From: Phallus indusiatus
Taxonomy: Eukaryota; Basidiomycota; Agaricomycetes; Phallales; Phallaceae
Length of the DNA: 64,000 nucleotides
Direction: 5' to 3'
NCBI GenBank assembly: GCA_027605045.1
Contig: JAQFWX010000001.1
Location: 2,170,001-2,234,000 of the forward strand
A model generated the notes under the pieces. That model was not told the origin of the DNA. It ran no database searches and saw only the letters and a program-made list of their open reading frames with translations. The position numbers were made by a program, and so were the translations under genes. Positions 42,496 through 53,573 of this stretch are shown here, in pieces; the stretch's first letter is position 1; the number at the start of each line of letters is the position of its first letter.

Positions 42496-43640
42496 ATGCC
42501 ACCGTGTCCACAAGATCACGCAGGAAGCTATCCTCGTGGATCCCCTCTGCCAAGCCACAGAGTCGGTACGTGATTACAATCTGGGGAAACATCGAAGTTG
42601 AATCAGCTTTGATTTCAGGACAATTAGATTCCGAAAATCCCCTCGAAAGTCAATTGACCCTTCAGGGCTTCGATATCGTGGTTGATGTCGCCGGAGGTCT
42701 CCCATCCTTCGCCACTGAGACACCATTTCGGGTTTTTGGCCGTACCATCCCTAGCCCTAGCCCTAGCTTATCCCACGCCAACGGAAGCTTGACGATCTTT
42801 CCTCTTCCAGTCTACATACAATCGTTCGTAGAAACACCTATCAAGCGACCACAATTACAAATGGTGCGACACGTTTCTCGTGCGAAGGTGTATGCGTCGC
42901 CGGAGTTGTAGTTGCTGCAATAGGTGAAAGCACCGACAGGTAGTATTATTCATGTTCATTAACTGACATCTGTTGAACAAGTGGTATCCTGCTTTTCCAT
43001 CGGCCTTTTTCTCTGCCTAATATCGGGTTGTAGAAGAAAAATGAATGGGTGGATTGAAAATTACTATGGGGCCAGCGGCGCACTAACCCTTCAGTGGTAG
43101 ATACACCAATACGACTTGAGCCCGGAAGGTACTTTTTGCTCTGAAATCAAACTCCATATCCTCAAGTCGTTTTTGTTTTTAGATCACAAGTCTCAACAAC
43201 GTTTATTGAATTCCCACCTCTTCCTCCTTACCCCGGAAATCATCTTCCACCATACTCTTTGTCCGACTCAGATGCTTCTGTTAACCGTGCTAACGCCAGT
43301 TCTGAAACAGACCATGAATCGTCTGACGTGTCACCCACAAGAGAGTTCAACATCGCGCCGGAAGACATCAATTCCGAGGTAACATCTGCGAACACAACCA
43401 TTGGCAACGACAATGAATCCCCCGTGCCTCCTACACCTTCAACTATCCCGCTTCCTCATCTTAGCAACAACGATCATATCCCCAGACGCGATTCCAGCTC
43501 TGATTCGGAGAATGATAACCTACATCAATGTTGTTCGGACAACCAGCCGGTGAATATTGAATAATGATCATCCAAGCGGGAACCACAGCTCGAAATTTAA
43601 CATTGAAGCAATTGGAAACTTGGGACTGATATTCGAATGA
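42496..43640 (+). pseudogene. Single-pass membrane protein family, copy A (broken)
   Basis: Same four-exon layout as the copies at 48542 and 61514 (intron 1 GTACGT..TTTCAG, intron 2 GTGAAA..CAAG). Alignment to them shows a 1-nt deletion near 42805-42840, a 1-nt deletion near 43070-43085 (GGGGCCAGCGG), and an 8-nt insertion near 43556 that brings a stop at 43562-43564. The ancestral frame reappears up to the LGLIFE end at 43640. Remaining features are the CEGVCVAGVVVAAI membrane segment and the Pro-rich tail with LPPY motifs. Confidence 0.75.
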
Positions 43641-44880
43641 TGCTGATACCCCTTCATGTCAGATTAGTAAGATGTTGTTACTTGATATGCGCATTAATAC
43701 GGACTGTCATATGTATTCGATCAAATCAATTTGCACTATAAATACCACTACCTGGATTAGGCAAACATGCTACGTTTTCTCATGTACATTGCTAAGAGTG
43801 CACTTTTGAACGTGAGATTCGTAAAAAATAACTATGTCATATATATATATACGCTGTTACGCCACCGCTTACCCCTGGATCGGGACCGCCGAGTGTCAAT
43901 TGTCGAGTTCATAGCTGTGTCAAACCTCATCATGGGCATGGAAAGTTTAAAGATCTACTGTGGCAGTGCAGTGAGAAGTGTCATCTATCGTGCATGGTTC
44001 ATCTTAACTTTCAAAAAGTTCAACTATGAATTATGATGAAGAATTCGTATTCTTGACAAATTACAATCAAATAAAATTATGTGCCACTTCATCGTGCCAA
44101 ACGATCTTCGTTTCAACGTTCCAACACACTACAATTATCACGAAATAACTTTCGGGATTAATTTGTTCGGAGTCATAGTACTGATCAAGCCTGCAAGCAG
44201 CGTCGTTGAATGATATCGATTCTGAAAGGTTTGTCATCAAAACAAGTTACAATGATGTCATTGCAACTGCAAGGCACAAGCTTTGCTTCCATATGTCAAA
44301 AAACGACAAGGGAGCCAGTCAGTTGATGTTTGACAAGGATTCGCAATTATTGCGAACTTAAAACAAATTGTGAGTTCCGCCTGCCAAATCACTGATGAAT
44401 TAGCTTCAACTGACGTGAGAGTTCCCCATGCAATTGGATGATATCTAAGGCTAACTAACAAGAGCGCTTTTTTTTAAAAAAAAACATAATATGAAGTTCG
44501 GACCGGCTGTATACATACCATTGTGTCTGTGCGTGTGAATACAGTCCGTCGGGGTGTTCCCCATGTCAGACTCACTGGACATGCTGTACATGTACGCTAC
44601 TTTAATATACATTCTGATTTAATTCTTTATGCTATACATCTGCTCCATCGGAGTTAGGCAAGATCTTCTTGAAGGTGCTGCAACCTGAAAAGGTGTGAAA
44701 TTGTGTTTTAGCGTCGTCTCTGCCACCTTTTCCGATTCCCTGTCCCAAGCTTTCTCCGCTGTAGCTGTCCTGCTTGTTGATAGTGGGCCGTACTGCGGAG
44801 AGAATCGTCTGGTGCTGTCTAGGTAGCTCTTTTCGTTGTTGAGGAGTCCACGCAGGTCGAACAAGGACAAATAAACATGT
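43641..44880. other. Non-coding
   Basis: The repeated downstream block of the unit. Open frames at 43767-44036 and 44258-44461 have no support. Confidence 0.45.
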
Positions 44881-45015
44881 TCAACTGGTTGGTAAGGTTA
44901 AAGTAAAGTGTACACAAGGTAGTATCCGACGCATGCTTCCCCTTGCGACGCGGTGTGCAGGGCAATGAAGGATGAAGTGTATGACGGTGTCGTCCCAGTC
45001 GTGACAGGTAGGGCA
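44881..45015 (-). pseudogene. LINE (non-LTR retrotransposon) C-terminal zinc knuckle remnant
   Basis: Minus-strand reading CPTCHDWDDTVIHFILHCPAHR fits the C-x2-C-x8-H-x4-C knuckle at the end of LINE reverse-transcriptase ORFs, including the usual acidic-Thr-x-x-His part and the following Arg. Only about 45 residues are recognisable before the stop at 44881. No RT core was found nearby. Confidence 0.6.
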
Positions 45016-45057
45016 AGTTGGGGTAGGGATCACTGAATCCGGTGGAGGTGCTTCACC

Positions 45058-45410
45058 TCATATACTGCGAGGAGAATACCTAGCTTGATTCCCTTCGCTG
45101 AAACTGTTGTTCATGATATTGGGCTGCGCCGGATTATCGCTCTCGTACACAGGAGAAGGAGGAGGGTAGGGTTGTACTGTTACATCGATCGGCATGGGTA
45201 TCTGTGCGCTGCAACGTGCATAAGGACGGGGTGCACCAACAGAAGACCACGGATTACCCATTTGCTGAGGGTGACGTCCTCCTTGATTTTGAGCTTGTAT
45301 CGGGTAGTATTGGTTGGGATGGTTAGTATACATAGTCGAAGCGAACGACGGGGGCTGAGTATGATATTGCTGGGGCCGTTGGTAGTAATGGTACTATTGT
45401 GGAAGTTCAA
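45058..45410 (-). pseudogene. Pro/Gln/Tyr-rich protein fragment
   Basis: Minus-strand frame rich in Gln, Pro, Tyr and Asn (YYQRPQQYHTQPPSFAST, NPNQYYPIQAQNQGG style). An in-frame TAG at 45396-45394 separates it from an upstream QQLELPQ stretch. It is low-complexity and could be a decayed disordered-protein gene or a chance frame. A related decayed stretch lies near 63580-63660. Confidence 0.3.
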
Positions 45411-48400
45411 GCTGTTGACGATACTGACTTCATTGACATTGTTGGCTTCTAGGTTTAGAAACGTCGGCGTCTAGGTTTTAGAAAAAGGTTAAATCCTGCA
45501 AATTTAGTAAAGCGAAAAAAGTCAGATTACCCGTTTGGTCTCCAACCTAAACGATGTCGCCCAAGGTTATTCTGCTGAGCGGAAATTGGACTGAAATTGA
45601 GCGGTATGTCCACCATTTGAATGCACGAGCACGACTGATTTTGGGGGTCCCGCATCGTCTGAACCTATGTTACTTTCAGTCAGAACGTCAGTCGCCGCCG
45701 TCGCTATCGGTTTAGGCCGTTTTGCTCGACCTGAAGCTTCAGTACCTTAATCTTTTTTTTCCATTCTAGAGGCATGATATAAAAATAAATGAGCTGTTAT
45801 GAATATGCAAGTCGATGAAAGCGGAGGGTACGATAAGTGCCACTGTCGTTCATATTGAGCATTAGAACAAACTGAAGACGTCGAGGAAACAATTTGGCGT
45901 GTAGTGTGGTTGCCTCAGCTCTTTACCACAGCGAATTCAAATATTTTCAATGCAATGGCTGTACTCTGCCTTGTGTGAGAGAGATAGCGTGAAGAGATTT
46001 TTGGGAGGATGAGACCGGTCGACACGTGGAATGTCAGTAGAGTGACCACACGCTGTCACGGTGGCCGACTGGACCCTTGTGGGCGCTAGGACCTTAACCC
46101 TCTGCTCAGCTATCGCTCAACGTTACTATACATGCCATTACATGAAGCACTCAGACTCAGCCCGGCTAGAATGTCCATACGGACTTAGATAACTGTTTCT
46201 CTTCAACAAGCCATCGGCCATATCTACTGACAATTTAGATCTACCATCCTTGCGATGTTGATAGCGCGATATCCCGATCCAACGCCATCCATTAAGCATC
46301 CATCTTGTTTACATCTTGTGGACCTGATCAATTATTGGCTCTACGACGTTTATATTCTCAATAGACGGATGTGCCGCGGAAAGACGGATGTACCTACAAA
46401 TCTCGAATTGTTTTTGTCGACGATAGCAGAACAAAGCCTTTTACTGCTCGAGTTCATCACCTTGCTTGTCTTATGGTGCAGGCTCCATCGTCGATGGTAT
46501 GAGAATAAGTGGAATAGTTTGGCGGACAAATTGTCATGGAGACGAATATGGCACATTCAATTCTGTGAACGATTACTTCCAGAGAGATTGCCTACCTATA
46601 TTCTGACTGGTTTTGATTGGCCCGGTCGTATTCGGACATCTGGAGCATTAAATGTGACGTATTGTACTCTATGACATTGGGTGTGTAATCGATGTCGATA
46701 ATAGCAGATCAAACTGTGTGCTGATTACCCTCCCTCGTGGCAGATGCACATTCTTAAGATTGACACACAGCACTTTTCCATTCCACTCTCCTCATCGAAC
46801 AACAGGGCATGCATACCGATGTCAACGGTAATGCCACTATCACTCTCCGTGTTTTAGTATCTTACCGCTCCCCGCTCCCAGCAGTTCGAGCAGTTCGGCG
46901 CTTCCTACTTAACTCTGAACGAGATTATCTGGTGTTTAAGTCAGTCAGTGACAGTATAGGTTTCTGAGCGACCAGGTGTGCCACTGATTTGGACTATTTT
47001 TTTTACACTTTATTCAGTTTCCTATCAGCGTTCTTATTAGATCTAATTTACTGGAATCAATGTGTTATGATAGTCCAAGTACATTGAATTCCCTTGCATG
47101 CAGCAAGGGTTCTCCAGACCCGTGGAATCAACGACTGCATGCAGGGTTTGGGCGACTACCGGCACCTCTAGTTTATATATTCCGGTTGTCGCAATGTGTT
47201 GGTCAGATAAATGACTGGTTTTGCGGGCAAACCGAGGCTGAAATGAACGCCGGTTTATCTGTCTTGGTTCCCACGTCGATCTGACAGTGATGAACAAGAA
47301 GTGCCATCGCTGGCGGATGGAAGATCTCGTGAGAGGGATCAAATATTCGCGAACCAGTACTGAAAAGAGAGCGCTGCCGGTTTTGCTATCCTGTATGTTC
47401 CCGTTTACTGTCCGAGTCATCTTAGTTGGAACTTCGTCCAAATTTCGCAATTCCCTTCTTAACAGTTTGTTGACACTTTATTGTTTGATCTCATAGCAGC
47501 CGATGCCGTTGACGAAGCCTTCATATGGAGCTTTCAGCGATAAGTTAAATTAAGTCATAACAATATTTTTCGTGTCACTTTCACACAACCTAAACATCAG
47601 GAAAACAAGTCACGGTTCCCCGATTCGCCCATATCGATGATGCACCGATGCAGTTTGCGGACTATTTGCACTCGGTATATCAAATATGGTACAGTCTTTC
47701 CCCACCAGATCCCGCAAGTGCCTTTTTCAGCGACAGCGCGGTAATGGTGGTAGGAAGGAAAGGAGTAGATGAAGACAATAGCGCCAAGAACAAAGTTTAC
47801 CTCGACGCCACGAAATTTTTCAAGAAAGATTCGAACTTTGATTTGTATATATACACGTGTACATCACCTGATGCCGATGTATCTAACTTGTGTTGACCAG
47901 AAGGGAGATTCTGGTTCTTACGGATTCGGCCAGAACTACAGCCATGTAGGGAACAATCGCAGTATAACGATCACACTTCATCGGGGTCACGTAATATCGC
48001 TCATTTATATAAGCAAGTTACATCAAGGACCATTTCGGCTAAATCTTGAGCGAATCACTTTTCTTACTCAAGCAAACCTGCGCCAAGCAACCTCTGGTAA
48101 CCTTCTTTTTTGTTCACGCGGCAACATGCGCCGGGCACCCTCAATATGATATCAATCAACGCCCAACATTCTCCATTCTGATCTCATATCTCACTATTTC
48201 ATCTCAGCAACTTTCATCAACAGAGCTGTTAATTTAGATTGACATGTTCCCCCTTCGAACATGCCTTCTTTCAGACGGGGGCGTACTCAGCCACGGACAA
48301 AACTGGCGGTTTTGAATTAGACGCATGGCACTTTCTGTAAAACTGCTCTGGGCTATAAAGATAGATGATGTCACGGAGGCGTACTAGTAGTGCAAACATC

Positions 48401-48541
48401 AGGAACGACATGACGCCGTTTGCATTTCCTAACCTGGAACACTTAATGATTTACCGAGTATAAGAATCCTATAATTCTTTTATAGTTCTTTCAGACATTC
48501 CTCCCAAATACTAAAACTCAAGCTCAATACCTTCTACATAA
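45411..48541. other. Non-coding, repeats of the array
   Basis: The open frame 46255-46674 (139 codons) lies in a block that also occurs at 51430-51700 and 55800-56050, where it is not open, so it is probably not a gene. 47648-47896 is open (MQFADYLHSVYQIW) but is also not preserved in the other units. Confidence 0.45.
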
Positions 48542-51500
48542 ATGTCACCGGTCCCACAAGATCGCGCAGGAAGCCATATCCATGGATCCTCTGTACTAAG
48601 CTACATCGGTATGTGATTGCAAGCTGGGAAAATATCCAAGTTGAATTAGCTTGGATTTCAGGACAATCAACTCTGGAAAATCCCCAGGAAAGTCCATTGA
48701 CCCTTCAAGGCCTCGACATCATGGTTGATGCCGGAGGTCCCACATCCGCCACCCAGACACGATCTCAAGTTTTTGATTTTACCATCCCTAACACATTCAA
48801 TACCAGCGGAAGCTTTACGTTCTTTTCCCCCTTCAATCCACATACAAAATTTCGTAGAAATAACTATCAGGGGACCACGATATCAAATGGTATGACACTA
48901 TTCACATGCAAAGGTGTATGCGTCGCCGGAGCTGTCGTTGCTGCAATAGGTGAGAGCGCTGATTGACACTCCTCATGTTTATTAACCGACGTTCGTTGAA
49001 CAAGTGGTATTCTGCCTTTCCTTCTGCCTTTTCCTGTGCCTAGGTCTTGGCTATAGAAGAAAATTGAAAAGGTGGATTGGAAATTACTACGGAGGCCAAC
49101 GGCGAACCAACCCTTCAACGGTACTACTTACACCAATACAGCTCGATCACGGAAGGTAATTTTTGCTCTAATCTCAAACTCCGTATCCTCAAGCCGTTCT
49201 CAGATCGCGAGTCTCAACAACGTCTGTTGAACTTCCACCTCTTCCTCCTTACCCAGGAAATCATCTTCCACCATACTCTTTGAACGATTCGGATGCTTCT
49301 GTTAACGATGCTAACACTATTTCTGAAACAGACCATGAATCGTCTGACGTGACATCTACAACAGAGTTCAGTATCGCGCCGGCAGACACAAACTCCAGGA
49401 TAACATCTGCGGACACAACCATTGGCAGTGATAATGAATTTTCCGCGCCTCCTACACCTTTAATCTCAACTATTCCGCTTCCTCCTCTCAGCAGCAATGA
49501 TCATATCCCTCAACACGATTTTAGCTCTGATTCGGAGAATGATAATATGCATCAATGCTTTTCGGTCAACCCGCTAGTGAATAACGATCATTCAAGCGAG
49601 AATGACAACTCGAATTTTAACTTCGAAACAATTGGAAGCTTGGGACTGATATTCGAATGATGTTGATACCCCTTCATGTCAAATTAGTAAGATGCTGTTA
49701 CTTGAGAATATGTGCATTCAAATTGCGAACTCTATATAAGGCATTTATTCATTTGCTCTATATAGGGGGTTTTATTTTATTACTTGGCTGAAAACATGAT
49801 ACATCTTCTCATAGCTTCTCATGCGCATTAGTGCGCCGAGATCCCGATATCCGTGAAAATAAATTTCATATACACGCTGGATCGGGGACGCCAATATCGG
49901 GATGTTCTCCAAATTTCATGAGATTCAATGTTACTGGGGTTCTTAATGGTCCTGAAGGGGCAATCGATCTTCATTTCAATAAGCGAAATCGGGACCGGTC
50001 GACTGAACACGGGGTACGCTACCCGTCACCCGGCCGCGCGCGCGCGAAAGATCAAAACAGAAAAGTCGGAATTAAATCAAAACTCTTGATGAAATCGTCA
50101 ATTTAATGTCGATTTAACTTCAAATTTTGCCGTTTTTGTTTCTCACTGAGACGTTAACCCCTGGATCGGGGACGCCCAGTATCTCCAACACGCCAATATC
50201 GGAATATCGGGATGTTCTAGGGACGCCAACGTGCCAAAATTACATCCAAAACTGTGTAACCTCATAGCACCGAAAGCTTCTTCAAAGATTGGATATGTGA
50301 CAGTGCAGTGAGTAGTTTCATCTTTCGTGTACGGCTCATCTGAGTACAGCCACGATAAAGAATCCGTATTCTTGACAATCAAATAAAAGTTTGTGCTACC
50401 CCATCGTGTGTAAACGATCTCCTTCCAACTTAGTACGAAACGGCTTCCGTTTTTTTTTGACCAAGGAGTCAATCGTAAACTGGGTTCATATCTTTATTCC
50501 TGCGGAAGGATATAAATTCTATATCTCAATATTGCGACTGGATCGACAGCCCAAAGTATGACGGTAATATTTGTGCGCTTTCCCACGACTTTCTTCTAAT
50601 GCGTTGATAACACAGCTTCGAACCAGTCCCACTGAGTATTTTCTTCCGAGGACAAGTTCAGGCTTTTGAGAACAACTCCTGAGAAATTGATGTTGAGTAT
50701 CTACGATAAAAACTCACCGATCAAATGAAATTTTTGAGAGAAAGTCTAAAATTCTGTTAATTTTGGGCGTCATCGTTTGGACTTATTTATGTTGCAGTTT
50801 CAGTCAGAACATCAGCCGCCGTCCAAATGGGTCTAGATCGTTTCGCTTGACTTGGCCCAGTGCAAGCACTGTCTTCAGTCTTTTTCGTTGGGCGGGCCAG
50901 TTTTTGTTTATCCATTTACCGAAGGTTGTCACAATAGATGGATTAGGGCTGAGGAGACCACATCGAGGACAATAACAGCATGAAAGTTGCTTGACGCTTG
51001 ACTCTTGCTGTGTGCCGCAGAATTTTGTTTGTTTGAAACGGATACCTCTGAAAATCGAAGTGACTTGGAGGGAAAATTCCGTCAAAATATTTCTGATGTA
51101 ATGGATACTAGAACCAACCGTTTGATGTGTAGCGTGATTGCTGAAGTTCTTTTCTACAGTAATTGGCAGGATGAGACTAGTCGACGCGTGGAATGTCAGC
51201 ACAGGTGACGCTGTCACGGTGACCTATTGGACAGTCTGGACTCTTGTGGGCGCTAGGACCTCAACGTTTTAACCTTCTTCTCAGCCATCGCTCAACGTTA
51301 CTATACATGTCATTACATGAAGCACTCGGACTCAGCTCGGTGCGGCTAGAACGTCTAAATGGAGCTCAATGACTGTTCCGCTTCAGCAAGTCATCGTTCA
51401 TATCTACTGAGAATTCACGTTCACCGTCCTTGCGATGTTGATAGGACGATATCCCAGATCCAACGCCGTACATCAAGCATCCATTTTGTTTGCATCTGTG

Positions 51501-51700
51501 GGCTTAACCTTTTGCTCACACTAGACATTCCATATCCTCAAAAGACGGATGCGCTGTGGCAAGATGAGCGTACCTACAAATCCCGAATTCTTTTCGTCGA
51601 CGATAGCATAACAAAGCCTTACTAACTTGAGTTCATCACCTTGCTTGTCTTATTGTGCAGACTCCATCGTCGATGGTATAGGTATGAGAATAAACATGTG
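47000..51700. repeat. Array unit 2
   Basis: Leader block at 47240-47580, membrane-protein copy B, downstream block 50150-50420 with CCCCTGGATCGGGGACGCCC, block 50780-50960, and block 51180-51700 ending near GTATGAGAATAAACATGTG. Confidence 0.6.
48542..49660 (+). CDS. Single-pass membrane protein with LPxY tail, copy B (intact)
   Basis: Exons 48542-48608, 48662-48949, 49005-49155 and 49204-49660 (introns 53, 55 and 48 bp), 320 residues. No signal peptide. The N-terminal part is Ser/Thr-rich (TISNGMTLFTCKGVC) and likely outside the cell. One membrane span at about 109-134 (VAGAVVAAIVVFCLSFCLFL) is followed by a basic stop-transfer YRRKLKR. The long Ser/Thr/Pro-rich tail contains LPPYPGNHLPPYS, two [L/P]PxY motifs of the type bound by WW domains of Rsp5-like ubiquitin ligases, and ends ETIGSLGLIFE. 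The exon 3 start at CAAG is chosen because it completes the hydrophobic span. Its role is unknown. A surface or sensor protein with regulated turnover is a guess. A TATA-like GGCTATAAAG lies at about 48351, about 190 bp upstream. Confidence 0.72.
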
Positions 51701-51903
51701 ATCAGCTGTATTCTTGATATATAAATTTATCACGAAGCTTGTTACAAAATTTCTAGTCCATGCCTAATACATGCACGCACTACAATCTCGCCCTGACGGC
51801 GTTTGTTCTCATCAAGTTTCATAACTTAAATATTCCTTGTTATTCCAAACTCGCAATTCTCAAGTGACCTTGATTTGTAAAGCAAAACCACGCTCCTGCC
51901 GCA
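49661..51903. other. Non-coding, repeats of the array
   Basis: Two copies of the GGATCGGGGACGCC motif (49879 and 50164) and a GC-rich CCGGCCGCGCGCGCGCG stretch at about 50030. Open frames are short and unsupported. Confidence 0.45.
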
Positions 51904-52867
51904 TCACTCCAGAATCAATCCTAAGCTTCCAATCGGTTCCATGTTTGAATTCAAGCTATCGGTTTCGTTTCCACCTTCTGCTACATCATCCAGTGCACGC
52001 CAGGGCTGTAAGCCGGTATAATTTTCGTAAGTGAAAGGAGTTGGATTGTATTGTGGAAGATGATCATATCCGTCAACAGGCGGGAGTGGAACGGTTGAGA
52101 TAATAGGCGCAAGAGGTATGAACAGTTCACCAGTACTAATTGAATTCAAAGAAGTTACTAATGTTGATACCGACTCAAAGCTGGTGTTCGTGAAGGTTAC
52201 AATAGACGTCTGATTATCGGGAGTCGCATTGACGAAAGAAAGGTTGTGAGTGATGTTGCATGACAGTAGGGGAGTGTCTTTAGTGCGAGGAGCAATGACT
52301 GGCAGCTCATAAGAACCTGACGTCTGTGATCTAGAAAATTTGTAACCAGAAAGATCTCAGAAGAGATAAGATTGAAACTAACCTTCCGGTATTGACGCTC
52401 GTTACGCTGGTTGCCACCGCTGAGGAATTGGTGTGTCGGTGACTATAGTTTCTAAACCACCTGCCACGGTTCCTTTTACAAGTGAAGCCTAAAGAGAGTA
52501 AAGTTCCGATGCATATCGCTGACAAGTGAGTGTGTTTGAGAATCTTTGGTGAAATAGAGGGATACTCATTGCTTGCAAGGCCCTCACCTACTGCAGCAAA
52601 AACGATTCCGCCTACGCATACACCATCGCATGCCACAGGTTGATCGTTTAGACTAATAAACGTCGTCTGATAAATGACAGCGTGAGCGAAGACTGCGATG
52701 AGAGGAGTATAAGGGAGGGTAAAGGCACTGACACTGACTGCCCAAGTAGGAGTGGCGAGAGCTGTAATACTAACAGCAGATCCCGAGATAGGGTAAATGC
52801 GGTGAACAGCGCCTACGCTTGCTGGATTAGACCTCGCATTGGATGCCTCTGAATGTCTTCCTGACAT
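51904..52867 (-). CDS. Single-pass membrane protein family, copy E (minus strand)
   Basis: Exons 52867-52588, 52519-52383 and 52330-51904 (introns 68 and 52 bp) from ATG 52867 (MSGRHSEASN). Comparison with copy F suggests an original first exon (MTPTAIDR) just upstream, but here the intron would be only 31 nt (GTAAGT..TTCAG) after a 22-bp deletion, so the internal ATG may now serve. The extracellular part is Ala/Ser/Thr-rich (SGSAVSITALATPTW). ACDGVCVGGIVFAAV plus AICIGTLLSLGF makes the span, followed by CKRNRGRW. The tail has LPQYNPTPF (an LPxY motif) and ends MEPIGSLGLILE, so it belongs to the family of copies A-D. Function unknown. Confidence 0.65.
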
Positions 52868-53573
52868 GACGTCACTTACCGCGGTCGATAGCTGTAGGAG
52901 TCATCTAGCAGGTATCAGGTTGTTGCAAATAGAATGTATGTTGGAAGAGGACAGGCGAGATATTCGGTGAAGCTTTGTGGAATAGGGATTGAAAACGGTC
53001 AATGAGTTTTTATCTGGGGTGAAGTCAGTTGCATGTTCCTGATAGAAAAATGGAGCATAGCTTTTTTAGTGTTTGAGTAGTCTCATTGGTGGAATATAAA
53101 TGAGTTTCTGGAAACCAGAATTTGATCGGGCCACCATCGGTTTTCTCACCATTACCGCGCCCACAAAGTGTTCTATGGACCTTTTTCCGTTCAAAAACAA
53201 ATCAATCTTCCGGAAGCCTTTGCTCTGCGAAATAATGGATCTGGCACCGGACCCGCGGCTTGTTCTGGAAACAGCGCATCATATATACCTGCTCCCTCTG
53301 CCACCGACTGGACCTCGCTATACAATAGTCCAATTCGTTTTTTTGTTCAACGCGAACCCGGTTCTTAGGTCTGAGGGCATAAGCAATCGGAGACTGCGAA
53401 CACAAATAAACAATACCTTTCGCCTGTGTCCAATATAATTGACGCGCGTGGCTATTCAATTGGCATGTCAATATTTCCATCAGTGTGCATCAACGATCCT
53501 TAGCTCCCTTACCAAAAATGTTCGTAATAACGATCATTAGCTTCTTACCAAAAATCCTTTAAGTCGTTCTTAG
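52868..53573. repeat. Duplicated upstream block, copy 1 (partner 57296-57990)
   Basis: Near-identical to 57296-57990 (for example GTATCAGGTTGTTGCAAATA in both), including the stretch that could encode GSGTGPAACSG..ASYIPAPSATDW in each (53237 and 57690). It is the 5' flank of copies E and F. It joins array unit 3 at about 53550. Confidence 0.65.

Larger units (their letters stand above)
41300..46680. repeat. Array unit 1
   Basis: A leader block (41370-41670), the membrane-protein copy A, a downstream block (43870-44110, with CCCCTGGATCGGG and a later TTCTTGACAAATTACAATCA), a block around 45510-45720 and a block at 46000-46500. The same order recurs in units at 47.0-51.7, in part at 53.5-56.1, and at 60.2-64.0 kb. 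The copies are clearly diverged. Confidence 0.6.

Noticed and set aside
46255..46674. 139-codon open frame as a gene
   Set aside because: The same block in two other array units is not open, and there is no domain or splice context.
47648..47896. Open frame MQFADYLHSVYQIW... as a gene
   Set aside because: It is not preserved in the other units and lacks an identifiable family. It could be a fragment.
50008..50024. GGGGTACGCTACCCG, resembling the LTR start TCAGGGTACGCTACCGC
   Set aside because: Similarity covers only about 12 bases with no TGTCAG end, no LTR body and no duplication.
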